A stretch of DNA of 64,000 nucleotides, taken from contig CM068313.1 in assembly GCA_034766995.1 (NCBI GenBank), positions 28,497,825-28,561,824 of the forward strand, given 5' to 3'. The notes beneath the pieces were generated by a model. The model made no database searches. It was not told the DNA's origin and saw only the letters and a program-made list of their open reading frames with translations. The stretch comes from Acanthacorydalis orientalis (taxonomy: Eukaryota > Arthropoda > Insecta > Megaloptera > Corydalidae). Position numbers and translations under genes: made by a program. Below, piece by piece: positions 39,575 to 53,124 of the stretch (position 1 is its first letter; every line of letters starts with the position of its first letter).

Positions 39575-40648
39575 AAAATACGTATAATTTTTTTATGCAC
39601 TAATGCGCATTTTAAATACAGTCCCATTTTTATGTCGCAAACACACAAATCCATGAACTTCAATTAAAGTACTTGTTACATTATTCAAATGAGATTGATG
39701 TAATATACAAAAATTGTTGTTCACTTTAATCGAGAATTGCTCTTAGATGTAAGTGGCATATATTATTGTTTATTATTTCAATTCTCTATACTTCAGTTAT
39801 ATTTTAAATTTATGGATATATATTTCAAACGGAAATATGAATAAATATTAACAAATGTTTTTAAGTCATAGAATTTGTAACGACATTTTGGCATTTACTT
39901 TTTCAAAAATATTTTTTTGTACAGTAAATCTTTTGATAGTCCTTACAAAGTACATAGTTACTATTTCTATATGATGCATTTTTGAAAAGTATAAAAACTT
40001 TTTGTAATTATTTTGTATAACATTGTATTACAATTGGTTTACCTTCTTATATTTTCATTTACTGCTGTGTGAGTAACTGTATTATCCGTTTAACAAAAAA
40101 CATACGAAGCGTCTAATTCTATTGTTATGAAACGTTTATGTACTTGGTATTTTGTATGACATTTTTCTCGTTCCTACCTTTATTTTTAAAATAGATTATT
40201 ATAAATGACATGCGATTTATATTATACAAACCATTTATACTTTTCTACAATTGAAATAATATTTAAATATCTAACATTTTTTACACAATTACACATTTTA
40301 CATAAGTTATCATTAAATGATATTTAAATAAAACATTAGGTGTGATTTTCTTTATATTAATATAATTTGTATTATGAAATTAACAATTCCTTGTCATTGC
40401 ATTTGTGGTTTTAATGACGAATACTGTATTATGAGAAAAAGTTACTATTCGTGCGTCATATAAATATTTTCATTATATATTTCTAAATAAAATATATTAA
40501 ATTCGGAAAAAAATCATTCCTATTTTAATTATTCGACGTTTTTTTTTTCAAAATTGTATTTCATACATATAATGTTAATATTTTATTAACATTATACTTC
40601 TATTTTTCTAGTTTCTGAAAATGTTTTTATTGTATTTATAGTGAAAGT
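37681..40648. other. Intronic AT-rich DNA
   Basis: Nearly repeat-free for about 1.8 kb after the CpG island, then a CA/TA/TG array at 39503-39575. No gene is seen. Confidence 0.5.
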
Positions 40649-40731
<83 letters not shown>

Positions 40732-40740
40732 CATATATAT
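40649..40740. repeat. (TA)n followed by (ACATAT)n hexanucleotide array
   Basis: A 19-bp (TA)n run is followed from about 40667 by an array of ACATAT units, about ten and a half copies with no change. It is the only long hexanucleotide array in the window; the others are dinucleotides. Confidence 0.85.
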
Positions 40741-40990
40741 TGTATGTGTATATAAATATATGTATGTATGTTAATATAGCCTGAATACAAAATTGGTGCC
40801 AGTAGGTTTACGCATCAAATCTTTAAATAATCACTTTCAAGTAAAATACAATTATTTCGCGCACATAATAATTACTAGGTATATCTTTTTTATAAGTGTA
40901 ACTAAACAGCGACTTTAAAAATATGTAGCTGAAAAGATTGTATTTAATTTGGATATAATTTTTCATTTTAATCAGCATACTGTTAAGATG

Positions 40991-41066
40991 CTGGTGATCG
41001 TGATCAAGTGGTTAAAGCTTCAAGCTAACGTTAGTAGGTTAAGGGTCTGAATATTAGCGTAAGCAA
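40991..41066 (+). pseudogene. Decayed tRNA-Ser-like sequence (tRNA relic or SINE head)
   Basis: GTGATCAAGTGGTTAAAGC resembles the tRNA A-box region (TGGCCGAGTGGTTAAGGC), followed by CAAGCTAACG, which recalls the GCT-anticodon loop of tRNA-Ser, and GGGTCTGAAT, a weak B-box. Stems are broken and the 3' acceptor half is not recognisable, so it is not a working tRNA. It could be a tRNA pseudogene or the head of a tRNA-derived SINE. Confidence 0.35.
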
Positions 41067-41670
41067 TATATTATTTTACGAAGAAAGGAAAGTATTCATT
41101 TAGAAAAAAATACATGTTTCATATTTCATTAGGTACAATGTTTCAAATAATGCTTATGTTGTTTTTAATAAAGGCGAATGACCCAAATTATCATTTAAGT
41201 AAAAATATCTTCATCTTGTATACAAACAACAAGTACACTTGAATAATAGTTTCGAACATTTAAATTTATCACAATTACATACTTATGCGTTTACTATGTA
41301 ATAAGAAATCGTACAATCTTTACTTCAGCTTGCTTATTCGAAAAAATTGAAAAGCATATATTTTTTGGTCTAATACACATTTTCTCTCTCAAGATTAATT
41401 TATATTGCACTCAAACTAATTATCTAAAAAGATCTTCCTCATTTCACTTTACATAAGATGCATAAAATCTAAATTACGAATAAGTTTACTAACCTATTAA
41501 TTAATAGATTTTATATGAGTTTCTATAATTGTTAAACGTTCTAATTTTGAAATAGTTCCTTTTATTTGATATTACATTCAAAATTCAAACATCGTTTTTA
41601 TGTCATTTATTATTTATTTAAAAGGATTTGTTTTAGTTATATATATATTTACACACATATACATATACAT

Positions 41671-41815
41671 AATCATCATCATCATGCTAGATGAAGATCT
41701 CTTCTGAAATTTTCCAGTTGAAGCGACTCAATGCCTCTCTTCCATATTTTTGCAATACATTTTCTTATATCCTTAACCCATTTGTCCATTGGCCTGTTTC
41801 TGAGGGTTTTTTTTT
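41671..41815 (-). mobile_element. 3' end of a LINE (non-LTR retrotransposon)
   Basis: The minus strand reads, uninterrupted, RNRPMDKWVKDIRKCIAK, then IWKRGIESLQLENFRRDLHL and Ala, and a stop at 41682-41684. The RPM.KWVKDIRK motif matches the C-terminal tail of endonuclease/reverse transcriptase ORFs (GRP..RWVDDIRK). The stop is followed by a short (ATG)n tail (TGATGATGATGAT on the minus strand), a 3' tail type seen in some LINE clades. Everything 5' of about 41815 is missing, as in 5'-truncated insertions. The clade is not determined. Confidence 0.6.
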
Positions 41816-41859
41816 AAATTTCGTGGTTTCTAACAATAATTTCTCTTGTACATCGATTT

Positions 41860-41861
<2 letters not shown>

Positions 41862-41892
<31 letters not shown>

Positions 41893-41910
41893 ATATAGAT
41901 ATATAAATAC

Positions 41911-42002
<92 letters not shown>

Positions 42003-42022
42003 TTATATATATATATATAATT

Positions 42023-42067
<45 letters not shown>
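41862..42067. repeat. (CTAT)n and (TA)n array, about 200 bp
   Basis: Starts with CTAT tetranucleotides, then more than 180 bp of (TA)n with single-base breaks. It is the longest simple-repeat block in the window and lies 50 bp from the LINE 3' end. Confidence 0.9.
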
Positions 42068-44023
42068 CTTGTATGCATTTAAAATTACAGTTTATTATCA
42101 TAGCAATTATAATCCATATTTTCATATATTTGTTGACTTAAGAAAACAAGAATTTAAAATTGAATGCATAACATTACAAAAAATAGGTTAGTTGTACAGT
42201 TTTATTTATTTAGCAGTTTTAATACATAAATGATAAAATTTCATTTATTTTTTTAGTTTAGGTAATTGCAAAGAAGTTAAATGCTTCTTAAAATTTAACA
42301 TTATATTTATTTTAAAGAATATTTACCCTAGTTACTAAAAACTGATATAATGTATGTATTTTTATTTGTGATACATTTATTTATATTTTAATTTCTAATG
42401 TAATGTTCTGTTTCCAAATATGTTCGTGTTATTTAACTGAAAAATGAAAGAAATATTTGGGATTAATGATTGTAATAATCCTCCGTTTTATGTAATTATT
42501 AATAATTGTCATATCTTGAAATTTGTAACAAATAAGTAATTTATCGGTGTATTGTTCTTACTCAAATTATTTAAGATATTTTCTTATATGGTTTATGTAA
42601 ACCATTTGTGATAATAATTTTGTCACACAGTCAATTTTTAATTTAAACATAGAAATTAGCAGCTCAGAAAGAGTAAACAAATTTACTGAATAGTAAATAA
42701 CGTATAGTTCAAAAAAATATTTAAATATTTTTTTGTTAATCTCAATTTATTTTTAATGAACTTAAGTATTCCGCAGATTTAAAAAACCGAATCTACCTTC
42801 ACGAATATAAAATATTGAGTGTTACTGTAGACAATGTAATATAATGCGCACTTAAATATCTTTTTGTATATTTAAATAGCGATTTTATTTATAAAATTCA
42901 CATGAATATTATTCAAAAACTAATATTTTTGTTGTATTGATATTTGATTGTACTATGTGCATATATTTATTTCTACTTACCAACACTCCCTAAACTTCTA
43001 AATATTCATTCATTTATTTATCTATTTCCGTTTTTTTATTACATTTGTATGACATTTCTGAACATAAATAATCCTTGAACTACTAAGCTTACACATATTA
43101 CTTAATATTTACAAAGCGTTTTACATACTTAATAAGAAGTATTCACCTTTATTTACATAAAAGTGATTAAAGGTATTCACACTTTACTTCTTATCTAATA
43201 TACATCAATACATGACCTTGCTTAAACTCTAATTTCTATAGTTAGAATTTATTTAAAAATAATATTTCTAAATGTTTAATTCAGAAGACTTCTAAATATT
43301 TATTTATTTTTTTTTATAAAAGATAAAGATTTAAAAACCGACCTTTGAATATTATATATTAATTTAAAGATAAATATGAAATAGATATTATTTTCTCTAA
43401 AGTAAATAATTTAATGTTTTTTAATTAAGATAAATTTCCAGAATTTTTCATTGAAAAATTACATTTTTATTCGTATTTAAGGTAGTAATTAGTAGATACA
43501 TAGTTTATATAATAAATAATTATATAGTTAATTTCTCATTTAATTATGTTCACGTGTAGACAACATGCTTCATATATGATCTTTGAACTTATGTGTAAAC
43601 TGATTAAAGTTTCATTCATTTAAATTCAATTGTATATAGTGAATTGATATATTAATTTAATGTGTATATTTATTGTATTGAAACAATAATTGCTAATATT
43701 TCGTGGTCTCGGAATTGTATCACCCTGCCTAGATTTATGGATTTGTTCACATTACCTACACAAGAAATATTTTTCCTGTCATAAATGTATTCTGCCAAAT
43801 ATTTTTTACTCTTTTTATTTTAAACAAATGAGCAAAATGAACTATTTATAATATAGTCATTTCGTCTTAAACGAGTTCAATGGCAAGTAACAGGGTTATT
43901 TTCAGACAGACACTTTTGATGTTTCAAAGTGCAGAAACAACTGATACTAAATCATTATGACATTAACATTCACAACGTCTACACCTGCACATACAAAATT
44001 GTACGTTCTTGACAAAATTAAAT

Positions 44024-44365
44024 CTATGTTGACTTAAGTCGAGCAGAATAACAGTTGCGGTATGACCGCAAAATGGCAAACCACCGGTTATTTAGTTTGT
44101 GCATGTGACGCCTAAAAGGGTGTATTATTATTAGCATAACGACCCCGCCCGTCTGCAGAGATACACTCGAATCCTCGTTTTGTACCTGTGTGTATGTAAT
44201 ATAAAAAGGGCTGTTTCTTTTAAGATCTTCGACATATTTCTTGACAAGATGATATGGGTATGCATCTACGTCTTTGACACTGGCGCCTTTGATATTTGTA
44301 TTCAAAACAGACATAAAATACGTATCAAAATAAGAAATATATATATATGTAGAAAGACATATCAT
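44024..44365 (-). other. Unidentified minus-strand ORF (113 codons) in a GC-raised patch
   Basis: The stretch 44024-44300 has more G and C than its surroundings, including GACCCCGCCCGTCTGC at about 44141. The minus-strand frame includes KGASVKDVDAYPYHLVKK and an RNSPFYITYTQVQNEDSS segment. The first part faintly recalls the VKD.D start of ribosomal protein S19, but the downstream S19 motifs are absent. The protein is not identified; it could be a transposon relic or a chance ORF. Confidence 0.25.
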
Positions 44366-44834
44366 TTAACCTTCAATATAACTACAATTTATTATTCTTC
44401 GTAGAAGAAAGTGGGTAGAATTATTATTAGTTTTCTTTCATCCATTTTAGAATAATCAATTTTATTTAATTCAATTTTGACAAATTAGATAAAACATTTT
44501 TAAAACATAAATAGTACTAAATGTACTGTATATCAAAGTATTGTATAACATTACTAAATATCAAATAAGTATAATAATAAAATATTGAAAATATGATTAT
44601 TGTAATATTTAAAGTTCACAAAAATTTGACTCTTAGAACTAATATTGTAGAATCAAAATACTTTTTTTTTATTTAAAATAAACATAGATTTTTGCATGGA
44701 GTTTTTTATGATATTTCTTAATCATTGTGCTGTTTTTATTTTAAATAAGTTTTGAATTTTAATTAGTTAATATTTATTTATTCTAACTTATAAACCATTA
44801 TAATGATCTGACAATTATATTAGTTTTATTCATT

Positions 44835-44895
<61 letters not shown>

Positions 44896-44969
44896 ATCAT
44901 AACAAATAATAATACCGCTATATTTTAATCATTGAAAGTTTCATCAACAGTAACGAAACTTACTTATCC

Positions 44970-45075
44970 ACGATAACAATAGAAAAAAATAACAAGTGAT
45001 ATATAATGAACTTGCAAAATAACTATTGACTATGTTAACAATACAAAAAATAACAAGTTATTTATAGTGAACTTT
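44970..45075. repeat. Imperfect tandem duplication, 60-bp period
   Basis: Two units with the pattern TAACAATA(G/C)AAAAAATAAC followed by AAGT(G/T)AT and ending in (A/G)TGAACTT lie about 60 bp apart. They agree at most positions, so the duplication is older than the one at 13.5 kb. Confidence 0.6.
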
Positions 45076-45410
45076 TAGTTATGGATAATTCACCCATTAA
45101 CACACTTAAATGTTATTAAACTACCTACAATATTTTTGTATTATTTAGTTAGTTGATCTTTATAGGAATAATATCGGACTATGTTAGCATTAGTTAATTT
45201 TCTTCTCATTTTAACAATATTATTTATATATACAAAATATTTTTTTTTAAAAAAAATAACTATATATAAATGTGAAAACACTCAGAATAAATATTCAACA
45301 TTTTGTATATTTTTGCTAAGGCAGCAAATATTTCTATTGTATACATGTTTATATGTTTTACCTTTCAATCTTATGAACGGAATTCATGCTTTTTTTATAA
45401 GATTGTACAG

Positions 45411-45412
<2 letters not shown>

Positions 45413-45486
<74 letters not shown>
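45413..45486. repeat. (TA)n, 74 bp with one break
   Basis: Pure TA alternation except for one C (TACATA) in the second half. Confidence 0.9.
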
Positions 45487-45932
45487 AGAGATAATAGAAA
45501 CAATAATAATATATTTTGTTATTTAATGAGTTTAGAATTAAACGTGTATTAAATATAAGTAAATGATTTCCTCTTGTTATCAAACATTTATTTTAACTTT
45601 TTGTATCGCTAAGAAATATATTTTTGACGAATTATCTACTAATAATATAACATGTAGATAGTAACATATTAATATATAATGACGTAAAGTGTGTTTATTA
45701 CTAATTGAAAAGTTTATTCTCTTATCAAAATTTATTTTCTTATTAAAAATATCAATATCATGTAAGTAAATAAATTCACATACTTAAAATTAATAATCGT
45801 ATATGTATATTATAGACACAATGTTAAATTATAGGTCATTTGCAATAGTTAAATAAAAAAAGAAAGTTAGAAATTCTGAAGTAATACTAATATGAATAGT
45901 TTTTACTTCAATACTGTATACATTCTAATTTT

Positions 45933-45982
<50 letters not shown>

Positions 45983-46156
45983 CTTTTTAATTATATTTTA
46001 TATGAAATATTTAATTTTTTCCTTTACACTGTTCCAAAATATTATACATATTCAAACATTGTTATAGTATCTTCTTTAAAATTCTTGAACTTAACACTAA
46101 ACGTGGTCGCCATAATTAAAGAAGTTTAATTAACATTATTTTTTTATGAGACAAAA

Positions 46157-46420
46157 ATGTATTATTTCATTAAGCACTTGCCACATAGTATAAAAATGAG
46201 ATGTAATACAGATCAAGCTGTGAATTTATTGTTGTACGATGTTGTCTTCTATATTGAGTCTTTGACTTCAATCAACTTGAAGGTTAAATTAGAACGTTGT
46301 TTAATTACAGTGCACAGATCAAAGGTAATTGAATTTCTATTCGAGACAACATCATTCAAAGTTGAAATTAAGTTTTGGTACAATACTGGAATAAAGAATT
46401 TTGTCACCATAATATCTTAG
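46157..46420 (+). other. Unidentified 87-codon ORF
   Basis: The frame (RCNTDQAVNLLLYDVVFY in its middle, then VKLERCLITVHRSK) has a less skewed composition than typical chance ORFs here. It ends 370 bp before the hAT-type MITE. No motif or family is recognised and no splice context is clear. Probably chance or a decayed element. Confidence 0.15.
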
Positions 46421-46786
46421 AAGTATGAGCAATTCATTTTCCCCGTACGTTTTTATGCTATAAATAAAACAGTAACACGAAGTATTCGACAGTGGTTTTA
46501 TTGAAATGTCTATAGGTACACATCTACCACGTTCCAGAGGTAACATTACAGTGACTCGGGATACAATGTTTTTTTTACAAAAGTGCTATTATACATCTAA
46601 GGTCAATGACACTAGTGTTCTTTTTGCATTAATAAATATTTACCCAAAAATATGATTGCTTCGTTGTTATATTTAACTTATAAAAGGTTTATTGTATTTA
46701 AATTTACTAAAAAATCAATACTTGCTTGTATATGACGCTTTATGAATACGATACAATTTTTGAAGAAATTGGTATTGATTTAAATC

Positions 46787-47176
46787 TGTGGTATTCAAAC
46801 TTTGTCGACTCACGGAGCCCTTACTATTATAATATTTATTGCGGAACCACTACCATCTCCAGAAAACTCCGCATGCGTACCCCACAAATTTTGAAGATCA
46901 AGCATCTTACATGACCAAATTTTATTATTTACATCTGATTGACCGGAGTCGTAATGTATACCCATAAATACAGTTTTACTACATAGTAGGATAAACACAG
47001 TTTTACTGCATAATAGTTAATAATATATATATGTATAAAAATAAAAGAAATTATTATGAATTAACTATTTTGAATTTTGAGCTTTTCGGATTTCTTTGAA
47101 AATTCTTTCGAATTTTGACTTTGATTTGCGGTACCCCTAAATAAGTTGCGTGGAACCCCAGTTTAAAGAACATTAC
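46787..47176. mobile_element. Non-autonomous hAT-type element (MITE, about 390 bp)
   Basis: The left end reads TGTGGTATTCAAACTTTGTC and continues into an ACGGAGCC stretch; the right end, reverse-complemented, reads GTAATGTTCTTTAAACTGGG then GTTCCACGCAAC. These resemble the TGGTTCTCAAACT and GGTTCCGCGGAACC pattern common at ends of arthropod hAT MITEs. It is flanked by TTTAAATC (46779-46786) and TTTAAATA (47177-47184), an 8-bp near-perfect duplication of the size hAT elements make. Inside, GCGGAACC and GCGGTACCCC repeat the subterminal motif. There is no transposase. Confidence 0.6.
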
Positions 47177-47226
47177 TTTAAATAATATTATAATAATGTG
47201 TATTATTGTATTATATTATTTACCTG

Positions 47227-47228
<2 letters not shown>

Positions 47229-47279
<51 letters not shown>

Positions 47280-47284
47280 TTATA

Positions 47285-47327
<43 letters not shown>
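47229..47327. repeat. (TA)n array, about 98 bp
   Basis: Two TA runs joined by TTTATATA units, 45 bp after the target duplication of the hAT-type MITE. Confidence 0.9.
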
Positions 47328-47331
<4 letters not shown>

Positions 47332-49931
47332 CATACATGCATACAAGTAAATGTTAAAGTTTATCACGTTATCATATCTAATCAACCGTACCTTGCAAAT
47401 ATATTTAATATTTTATATTTAGTAGTTACCATGTACTATGTAATCATTATCTTTATATTATATTTAGCTAAATAAGCTTAATTTATCATATGTAAAAGTG
47501 ATTTGTTGAAATGTGATTTAAAATATTTTTTATTCTTTTTTAAAAATGTATTCGTATTTCTTTTTATAGAAAGATCGTTATTTGAAACAATAAATATCCT
47601 GTTATAATCGTCAACGTAAACGAATAAATTTCTATTACTAAAATATATTTGTATTAAAAAGTTGATATCTTAAAGAAAGCTTTTTTCTATAAATTCGCTA
47701 ATAAAGTTTAAATATTGACAGCAGTTTTATTAGTAGTGGTAGTATAATGATTGATTACAATATTTTCAATAACATTTTAACCGTTTTAGTAGCGCGATTG
47801 CTCTGCTCACAAGTTATACTGAAAAGTTCCACTACTATGTAACATCTGTTGTACAAATGATTTTTTTCCTTATATTATGTAATTATAAACATTTCCGACA
47901 AATATCTTAAACATAATTGTTTTTATTAAGTATACAAACACATTTCTGTAAAGAATAAAAATAGTTTATTTCATTTTCCAGTTTGAAAACATTTACTTGC
48001 ATTTAAATGAAGTCTATTAGGATTATATTAATTTTTAATGAATTCAGCTCTCAAATAATATGGTATTGAGCTAATATTCAATATGTAGTCCTTAATACTA
48101 TGAAATATTTATAGCCTAATATTAATACGTACAATATTATGTTATAACATCAATAACAAGTAAAATACAAATGACGCATTCTACCGTATGAAGAGTAAAA
48201 GCATCTTAAGTGTAAAGTTGAGCCATAGTATATAAACTGTGATCTTCTGTTCACTACTAACTACTCTCTAAAGTCTAATTAAAACTATTTCAACTACGTT
48301 ACGTATTAAAGATCTTTAAAAGAGTAATTTATCTACGGATTCTACGTTCAATGTTTGTCGTACAAAGTGTTAAAATTTCCAAGTAAATTTCTTAACTAAT
48401 GTAGGTATTTATATAAATAGATTAAATTTAAAATTTTTGAATATAATAAATTTCGAAAAAAGAATAAGATTACTATGGTACCTAACGTAAAATATATTCT
48501 AGAAATATTATACTAAATGTAAACACATATTTTATTTCTTTCTTGCAAATTAAACATCTTTTTTCTTTATGGTTACTATAACTGATTTCGACGTGAATAT
48601 TATCTAATATTCTTTAATATTTAATCTGATATGAAAAAACTTTTATTTTTCTTAATGATTTATTTGTATTTTTTTGGAAATTATTTTAGACCACAGTGAG
48701 TCATTTATTAATTAATACTCTTTATTTTTATCATATTTTAAAACAAAAAAATGTATACTTTAACTGTTCTAATTAATTATGGTATTAAAAAGAATCAGAT
48801 TGCAGGATATAAAATAGAAATTCCTAATTAATTGAATACTGAATTTATTTTGTATATACAATTTAATTACTCTGGTACACGTGATATAACATTTTTTTTA
48901 TTAAAGTGAACATACTTAAAGACTACATAAGTGCATAACTATTAATGCCAATTTTTAATTTTCGTACACTTTTTTAATAACTGACCATATTGTAAAAGTG
49001 AAAAAATAATTTGTATTTTTGAATAAACTGCCCTCACTGAATAATGACAATAAATTATTGCTATTATATTAACTTTATGTTGAAGACTGCTTGTTTTCAC
49101 ATCTTAGTGTTATTAAATTTAACATGTAATTATTTATCTACGTTCATCTGTAGAGATCCTCATTCTACAGATAAATATAATACTTTTGAAGATGGATTTT
49201 TACCATGAAATTGTATTATTTGAATATTATTTATCTGTATATTTACACATATTACATAATAAAAACAGATAAACTCTAACAAAAAGAATACAAATTATAA
49301 TATTTTTCTGCAGATGTTTTCATTTTGTTGCAAAATATTAAATAGAAACATTTCAAATAATTTTTTGTTTTAATGTTTCTTTTATTACATTTTTAAAATA
49401 CGAAATTTCACATTCATTTTTTAAAAATATAAAATCCTATCCCAAATTACATGATTAAATCCAAGAACATTATCATTTCGAATTTCTGTGCTAGAAGTTC
49501 GACAATTTCATTTAATTCAAGCTGAACCTACGTGGCACACAATTTCTACCTTAAATGGCATTTACATGTACTCTTCAGAGTTCACTGCATATTAAAAAAA
49601 ATATCATTCCCTCGATACCAATTACGTTTATACACTATATAGGAATAATAAAGAAGTTTCTACTTTAACTAAAAATATATGCTGTGCCGGTTTTTGATAT
49701 AACGAGTTTTCGAGATTAAAAACGTTATTTTCTATATTCACCGTATTTCAAGTAAAATAATTCATTAAAAGAATCAAATACCGCAGTATTTCAAAACTAT
49801 TTCTCTTTTAATATATAGACAGTATATTTTTTTATCTTGACTACATAAATAAAGAAATAGTTCGGTCGTTGATAAAATCAATTTCAAGATGTTTAACGGT
49901 TTTGTAATATGATGCCGGGCTTCAGTATTTC

Positions 49932-49983
<52 letters not shown>

Positions 49984-50159
49984 AATTATCAAGGTAATAA
50001 AATATTTTTAAACAACTGTAATTTAATTTAATACATAATTGTACATATACAAATGTTACAATTTTAAGTTGATTAATTGCTTTTATTACATTAACTGTAA
50101 AGTAGTAATAGCCTTCAGGCTATTTGTATTTTCAACAACCAAAATATTGAAATATTTAG

Positions 50160-50162
<3 letters not shown>

Positions 50163-50233
<71 letters not shown>

Positions 50234-50250
50234 CAAATACATACATACAC
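50163..50250. repeat. (TA)n with ATACATAC tail
   Basis: TA run of about 67 bp with one G break, then CATACA units. Confidence 0.85.
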
Positions 50251-50422
50251 AGATACATTCTCATCATAAAATACACACTTTATTAATAATGTCTTTTACA
50301 AGACAATTTCGATATTATTTAAAGCGAACATGAACATCCTAATTAACGAAACATTTCATACTTCATAAAAAAAATTACAAATGTTTTCTAATCATTAAAT
50401 GTACTAAAATATACGTGCATTC

Positions 50423-50474
<52 letters not shown>

Positions 50475-51449
50475 CTTTTATGTTCATTGATAAAATAGCA
50501 ATGTTAGTTATATACATCATTTTTTTGTGAATATTTAGTTGTCAGTAGCAATTGATTGCCATATTAACTTAATTAACAGGAATGTTCTTATTTATATTAA
50601 AAGTGACAAAGAACGTTTGGATAAGTGATGATTCATTCATGAAAGACTTGTTAAGTGTCAACATTATGTCATCCGATTAAAAACGCAATACTCTTTTTGT
50701 TGATTACTATTTCATATGCTCACAGCTGCAATGGTATATTTAAGAACATTAAGCCTGCCATTTGCATGTAAGTACTGAACTAATTTCATTGCGTTTATTC
50801 ATTCAAACTACTTGTACACAATCTAATAACCATATACGTATATGTAAGTATTTACATTTAGATTGATATGAATCTAAGCATCGAATCAACGGTGGTTCAG
50901 CTATATTTACTGTCAATTTCTAATAAGTATATTGAAATATTTCTAATATCAGTACATAAAAAATTACTAATATAAGAAATTTGAAAATATATCTGATTAT
51001 TCACCAAACGTATACTTATTTTAATTTTAAAATAAAAAAAGAATACTAAACAACATAAAATTTCTTTGATATTTCGTGTTGCTCACTTGAATTTAATTTT
51101 TTATTACATTATAAACATTTTAGATTATTAAAAATCGATAAACATTGATTCTTTTTGTAAACAGACATAAAATTATGTTTTTAAATACTTACAGACTTAG
51201 TCCGCTATCTGTAAAGATTTTATGTTATAATGTTTAAAATGCTATTCGGTTTATTGTTTGAAAAAAATATCGTACAGAAATTTATTTTTATTATTTGACT
51301 ACAGAAAAAACAACGGTAGAATGCATTCCTGTTTTTATATACTTTGGTACAAATATTCTTAAATGTGCGATATTGGTTGTGAATAAATATAAAAAGAATA
51401 TAATGGAAACGATTGACATTTATTCATAATTATAGTGTTTTTTGTTTAC

Positions 51450-51488
<39 letters not shown>

Positions 51489-51610
51489 AACTTTTTTATA
51501 CATTATAAATAATGTTTTATTTATATTATTATCTTTTATTTTTCAGTAAAACATCCAACTATGAATTTATTCATTTTTAAACCTGTTATAATTTTTAAAA
51601 GTTGGTTGTA

Positions 51611-51621
<11 letters not shown>

Positions 51622-51692
<71 letters not shown>
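51622..51692. repeat. (TA)n, 70 bp, phase break in the middle
   Basis: A TT dinucleotide at about 51664 shifts the TA phase, which suggests two merged slippage events. Confidence 0.85.
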
Positions 51693-51697
<5 letters not shown>

Positions 51698-52229
51698 AAT
51701 AAAAGTACTAAATGTAATGTAAAATATTCCTAAGCCCCGAAAACATAAATATATGTACGTAACATGATTCAACATTTTTACATGTATATTTGTGTCGCAT
51801 ATTATTATACCTTGAATATCATTTTTCTTTAATAACATTTTGACTTTCGATCGAACAGATCACTGAAATCAATCGGATTCTACATTCATATTTAAAACCC
51901 ATGTTTAAATATTTGTCGAAAATCTGTTTGTACAGTTGAGATATGTTCTTAATAAAAATGTAAACTAATTTTATAATGCATGTGAATAACGTGCAATTCG
52001 AAAATTGTTACAATGAAAGTAGGTTTCGGTTTTCACAAAAAGTATTTTGTATTTTTAAAAAATATGCACTTTTTCTTTAAATGTATTTAACATTTTAAAA
52101 CATACGCGACAATAATATTAATATACAAACAACTGCTTTCTTTTCAAATAATCTTTGAAAAATAAATTAACTACTTTATGTTAAACATCCACTTTTCATT
52201 TAAGTCATATGATAACAATTATATGTATG

Positions 52230-52281
<52 letters not shown>

Positions 52282-52480
52282 GACGTTTGTGTCATTTAAA
52301 ACTATTTACATGATATTAATTTACATATTATAATAGGTTTTGCGACATCTGAAAATCGTAATTATTGCATATGTGTGAATTTATTTATGTAGAGAAGGCA
52401 TGACTTCGATTAGTCCATTTATGAGTATGCAGTTACAAATATAATGTTAAAAAGTAAATGATAAGAATTTGTTATTATTA

Positions 52481-52511
<31 letters not shown>

Positions 52512-53051
52512 CATGTCTGTGTGTATAAATACAATAAAATAAAAATTGTAAGTTGTGTGAAGTTTAGTAGTGCCGTAAATTGTCGTATTTAATTTGAAGC
52601 ATTGTATGCTGCGAATACTAATATGTAGAAATAGTTTTTATTGCATGTATGTTCTCTTTTTGTATTAGTCACTAACAATGGCAGACAAATGAATCATATA
52701 TTCCGAAGAAGTTCACATATTTTTTTCCTAAAATAATAGTAAACATCTATCAAATACAACTAACTTAATAACATGATTTTGTTAAAATTGTACATTATTT
52801 TAAATTTAAATTAGATAAATAACAACTTTTTTCAACTTTTGTATTAGTTATCATTTGTAGCGATTTTATAAAAACATGCAAAAAATGTAATTATAAAAAA
52901 CAGAAACTGATTTGTTTAAATTAACAGAAACAAGAATTAATTTATATTTTGTTAAAATGAAGCTGGTAGTTTTTAAAATTAAGCATATGTTTTTATAATC
53001 ATTTAAACAAAAATATACAGTCCTGGATATCGTTTTATATAAATGTAAATT

Positions 53052-53078
53052 GCACGCACACACATACACACACACACA

Positions 53079-53121
<43 letters not shown>
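53052..53121. repeat. (CA)n-(TG)n-(TA)n compound array
   Basis: CACACA, then an ACATGTGTG junction forming a palindrome, then (TA)n. Confidence 0.85.

Positions 53122-53124
<3 letters not shown>

Larger units (their letters stand above)
42068..46786. other. Intronic AT-rich DNA
   Basis: (TA)n at 44839-44892, 45413-45486 and 45938-45978. A repeat-poor block of 2.7 kb runs from 42.07 to 44.8 kb. The unidentified ORFs at 44.0 and 46.2 kb are listed separately. Confidence 0.5.

Noticed and set aside
44236..44300. Possible ribosomal protein S19 pseudogene on the minus strand
   Set aside because: Only VKDVD and a loose LVKKY...LKR resemble S19; the strongly conserved ELAPYD.DW and RH.YLR motifs are missing in all frames downstream.
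45181..45552. 123-codon hydrophobic ORF that could be a membrane protein
   Set aside because: It is built of AT-rich low-complexity codons and runs through a (TA)n tract read as Tyr-Ile repeats. There is no family motif or splice context.
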